Of a DNA stretch of 23,125 nt, positions 20,461 through 23,125 are shown piece after piece (the stretch's first letter is position 1; each line of letters starts with the position of its first letter). The notes under the pieces are model-generated. The model searched no databases and was not told the DNA's origin. It saw only the letters and a list, made by a program, of their open reading frames with translations. A program made the position numbers and the translations under genes. The DNA lies in the NCBI GenBank assembly GCA_002189035.1, contig NEEC01000209.1, positions 1-23,125 on the forward strand, read 5' to 3'. The stretch comes from Utricularia gibba. Taxonomy: Eukaryota; Streptophyta; Magnoliopsida; Lamiales; Lentibulariaceae.

Positions 20461-21363
20461 TAATCATAATCATATGATATAGGTTTATTAAATTATAAAT
20501 AATTGAAATATTATTTATTAAACCGTAGGATAACTGTGAAAGCTTCTTTGACTTAATTATTACCATTTGATCCTCAGTTGTACTTTGGATGGAGTGTGTA
20601 TTTTTACTTTAGTCAATTTAATTAGCATTCGATCCTTGGTTATGATTCAGATCATATTTGCTATTTTTTTACTTTAAATATTTTTATTATCATTCGATCC
20701 TTAAGTATAATGCGGATCGAGCGCGTATTTTTTATTTTAATATTTTTTATTAGCATTCGAACGTTAGGTATGCTGCGGATCGAGCGTATATTTTTCACTC
20801 TCATATTTTTATTAGCCTTAGATCCTTAGGTATACTTTGGATCGAGTGCATATTCATTTATTTTAAATCTTAATTAGCGTTCCACCGTTAGGAGCAATTT
20901 AGAACGTGTATACATTACAATGCCATGCCACACGGGCGTGGTTTACGCACAACCCACGCCCGTGTGCCCTTGCAATGTAAACACGCTCCACATTGCTCCT
21001 AAGGATCGAGCGTTAACACAAGTTTCAAGTAAACCATCTCCACTCGATCCGAATCATGTCTAAAGACCGAAAGCCAATAAAAATATTAAAATAAAAAATA
21101 TACGCTCGATCCGCATCATATCTTAGAATCGAATGCAAATAGAATCGTTCAAATAAAAAATATACACTCGATTGGAATCTTAACCAAGGATCGAATGCTA
21201 ATTAAAATGATTAAAATAAAAATGCACACTCCATCCAAAGTATAACTAAGGGTCGAATGCTAATAAAATTAAAAACTAAGAAACTTTCACATGTAGTATA
21301 TGCTTTAATAACTAACGTATTTACATTATTTATATTTTAATAAACATATATCACATGATTATA
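20461..21363. repeat. Inverted-repeat block at junction of copies 9 and 10
   Basis: Same arrangement as the reference block. It is two bases shorter in the left arm because GAAATACATTATTT has become GAAATATTATTT near 20510. Confidence 0.88.
20888..21002. repeat. 115-nt junction hairpin, copies 9/10
   Basis: Identical in all visible positions to the hairpin at 2219-2333. Confidence 0.9.
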
Positions 21364-21640
21364 AAAATATTTTTTTTGTCATTGTAGAAAGCTCATCACG
21401 CCACGCACACCACCCTGGAGAGGTTTCAACAGCTGTTATGAACTCACAACCCCTTGCTCAGCAGATTCAGTAAAATTCTCTAACACTTGGGCTTCCAACG
21501 GATCATATCCCATATTCATTCATACGAAATTGTGCAAGAATAATGTGACTTTGAGTTTGAACTAGATAGTAGGACGCTGATCGAAGAATGGCCCATCGAG
21601 TCTCTAAAATTGGCCGTCCTCGCTCAACAAATGTGGGGTG

Positions 21641-22496
21641 CACGTGACATCCCAATTTCAACAAATGCATCATGATTTTCGTCGAGTGGGCCCATGAGCC
21701 CGTCCGAACCCGGGGCCCGGGCCAAGGCCCCTCGAGAGCGCCCGCCTCAATACGAGGAGGTGTTCCTTCAAAAACCATATACGCGTCTCGTCACAACCCA
21801 ACGTTAATAAATGCATCACTTTTTTTGGCGCGCTACTGCTGACTTTGGGCCTGAGTTCGGCACGACCTCCGGCTCGATCAGGGTGCCCCCGAGAGCTCCT
21901 CCTTAAGTATAAAGTGTGTTGTTGAAAAAAACCGTGTGCGGTTCTCGTGACATCCTAACTTCAACAAATGCATCACGATTTTCGTCGAGTCGGACGGGAC
22001 CGGGCTCCCGGGGCCCGGACGAGGCGCAGCGCCCGCTCCCCTCCCCCCAAAAACTAGAAGGTGTTCCATGGAAAACCATTTAGGCGGCTCGTGACAACCC
22101 AAAGTTAATAAATGCATCACTTTCTTTGCCGGGCTACAATGACTTTACGCTCGAGCCTGGTACGACGTATGGGAAGATTCGAGTGCCCCCGAGAGCGTCT
22201 CCACAAGTATAAAGCGTGTTGTTGAAAAAAACCGTGTTGGGTGCACGTGACATCCTAATTTCAACAAATGTGTCACGATTTTCGCCGAGTGGGACCAGAG
22301 TGGCTCATCAGCCAGACCGAACCCGGGGCCCAAGCCAAGGGCCCTCGAGAGCGCCCCCCCACAAAACTAGATGGTGTTCCACGAAAAAAAATTAGGCGGC
22401 TCGTGATAACCCAACGCTAAGAAATGCATCCCTTTTTTCGCCGGGCTAAAACTGACTTTGGGCTCATGCCCGGCGCGACCCCCAGCCCGTGTGCAT
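21641..22496. repeat. GC-rich six-monomer core, copy 10
   Basis: Same arrangement as the reference core, with at least five private single-base indels (near 21726, 22048, 22231, 22302 and 22343), all in runs of one base. Confidence 0.85.
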
Positions 22497-22789
22497 ACGC
22501 AGCAGCACCACGAGGCCACATGGGCTTGGTTAATGCCCGCGTGCTCGAGCAGCAGCCACAAGGCCATACGGCCGTGGAAAAAAAGAAAAAACAACCATAA
22601 AATACAATAAGCCAAAAATAAAAAATAAAATTGATAAACCCTTGGTTCGGTTCGGGCCCAATCAAAACCCGTAGGGTTTAACCCGTTCGGGTTGAACAGA
22701 AAGACAACCCATGGGTCATGCAAACTGTAATACCCAGAATTTCATCGGGTTGGGTCCGAACCTGAATGGATCCAACCCAGGCCCATCTC

Positions 22790-23125
22790 TAATCATAATC
22801 ATATGATATAGGTTTATTAAATTATAAATAATTGAAATACATTATTTATTAAACCGTAGGATAACTGTGAAAGCTTCTTTGACTTAATTATTACCATTTG
22901 ATCCTCAGTTGTACTTTGGATGGAGTGTGTATTTTTACTTTAGTCAATTTAATTAGCATTCGATCCTTGGTTATGATTCAGATCATATTTGCTATTTTTT
23001 ACTTTAAATATTTTTATTATCATTCGATCCTTAAGTATATGCGGATCGAGCGCGTATTTTTTATTTTAATATTTTTTATTAGCATTCGAACGTTAGGTAT
23101 GCTGCGGATCGAGCGTATATTTTTC
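22790..23125. repeat. Left inverted-repeat arm of copy 10 (cut by window end)
   Basis: First ~336 bases of a left arm, ending inside its fourth ~62-bp monomer before the hairpin. It contains two private single-base deletions, T6 at 22995-23000 and a lost A near 23038. Confidence 0.85.

Larger units (their letters stand above)
18668..20999 (+). repeat. Tandem unit, copy 9 (2332 bp)
   Basis: Ninth complete unit. Its core is like the consensus at the C runs, but it has three private deletions: GGG instead of GGGG at 19997-19999, A4 instead of A5 at 20258-20261, and loss of two bases (AC or CA) near 20510 inside the left arm. The last is the clearest indel in the array that is not a homopolymer change. 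Confidence 0.97.
21000..23125 (+). repeat. Tandem unit, copy 10 (partial, 2126 bp, cut by window end)
   Basis: Last unit, truncated inside the left arm. It carries about nine private indels: G loss near 21726, C6A5 instead of C7A4 at 22043-22053, an A7 run at 22225-22231, G loss near 22302, C loss at 22342-22344, A6 at 22586-22591, C loss at 22708-22710, T6 instead of T7 at 22995-23000, and loss of an A near 23038. It also has C5 states at two sites that vary elsewhere. This is several times more than any other copy. Confidence 0.96.

Noticed and set aside
1-23125. Ribosomal DNA intergenic spacer array
   Set aside because: No 18S, 5.8S, 25S or 5S sequence is recognisable in any unit, and the unit closes on itself without room for one.

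Overview
The whole 23,125-base window is one head-to-tail tandem array. A single unit of about 2,336 bp is repeated nine full times, starting at 1, 2331, 4664, 6997, 9333, 11667, 14003, 16336 and 18668. A tenth copy starts at 21000 and is cut by the window end. I see no unrelated flanking sequence, no RNA gene and no recognisable protein-coding gene. The many short open frames repeat from unit to unit and fall in low-complexity or repeated DNA. The composition points to a eukaryotic nuclear genome, most likely a flowering plant: AT-rich non-coding arms, a GC- and CpG-rich repeated core, GGGTTCGGG/CCCGAAC-rich sequence and a CACACGGGCGTGG motif. The plant assignment is an inference from composition and remembered motif style, not from a gene.

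Layout of one unit, using the fourth copy (6997-9332) as reference because it equals the apparent consensus. (1) A right inverted-repeat arm, 6951-7360, AT-rich, made of ~62-bp monomers. (2) A single-copy-looking stretch, 7361-7637, with a pyrimidine tract followed by AG and a short open frame, possibly a captured gene fragment. (3) A GC-rich block of six related ~143-159-bp monomers, 7638-8498, arranged as three A-B dimers. (4) A short CAGCAG-containing duplication and an A-rich tract, 8499-8637. (5) A GGGTTCGGG-rich block ending in CCCATCTCTA, 8638-8791, like the end of a plant hAT-type element. (6) A left inverted-repeat arm, 8792-9274, made of six ~62-bp monomers in the opposite orientation to the right arm. 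The left arm of one unit and the right arm of the next meet at a strong 115-nt hairpin.

The two arms align with each other from the hairpin tip to their inner ends, so the unit reads best as a non-autonomous, transposon-like element with ~410-480-bp terminal inverted repeats that has become a tandem array. The equivalent alternative is a fold-back element inside a tandemly amplified segment. It could also be the linear image of a 2.34-kb circle. No transposase, replication protein or other driver is encoded here.

By eye the copies show essentially no base substitutions. All differences I found are small indels, nearly all at homopolymers, and summing them reproduces every unit length from 2330 to 2336. 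Unique indels concentrate in the last copy. That pattern suggests residual long-read error on top of almost identical copies, meaning a very recent amplification, strong homogenisation or a circular template.
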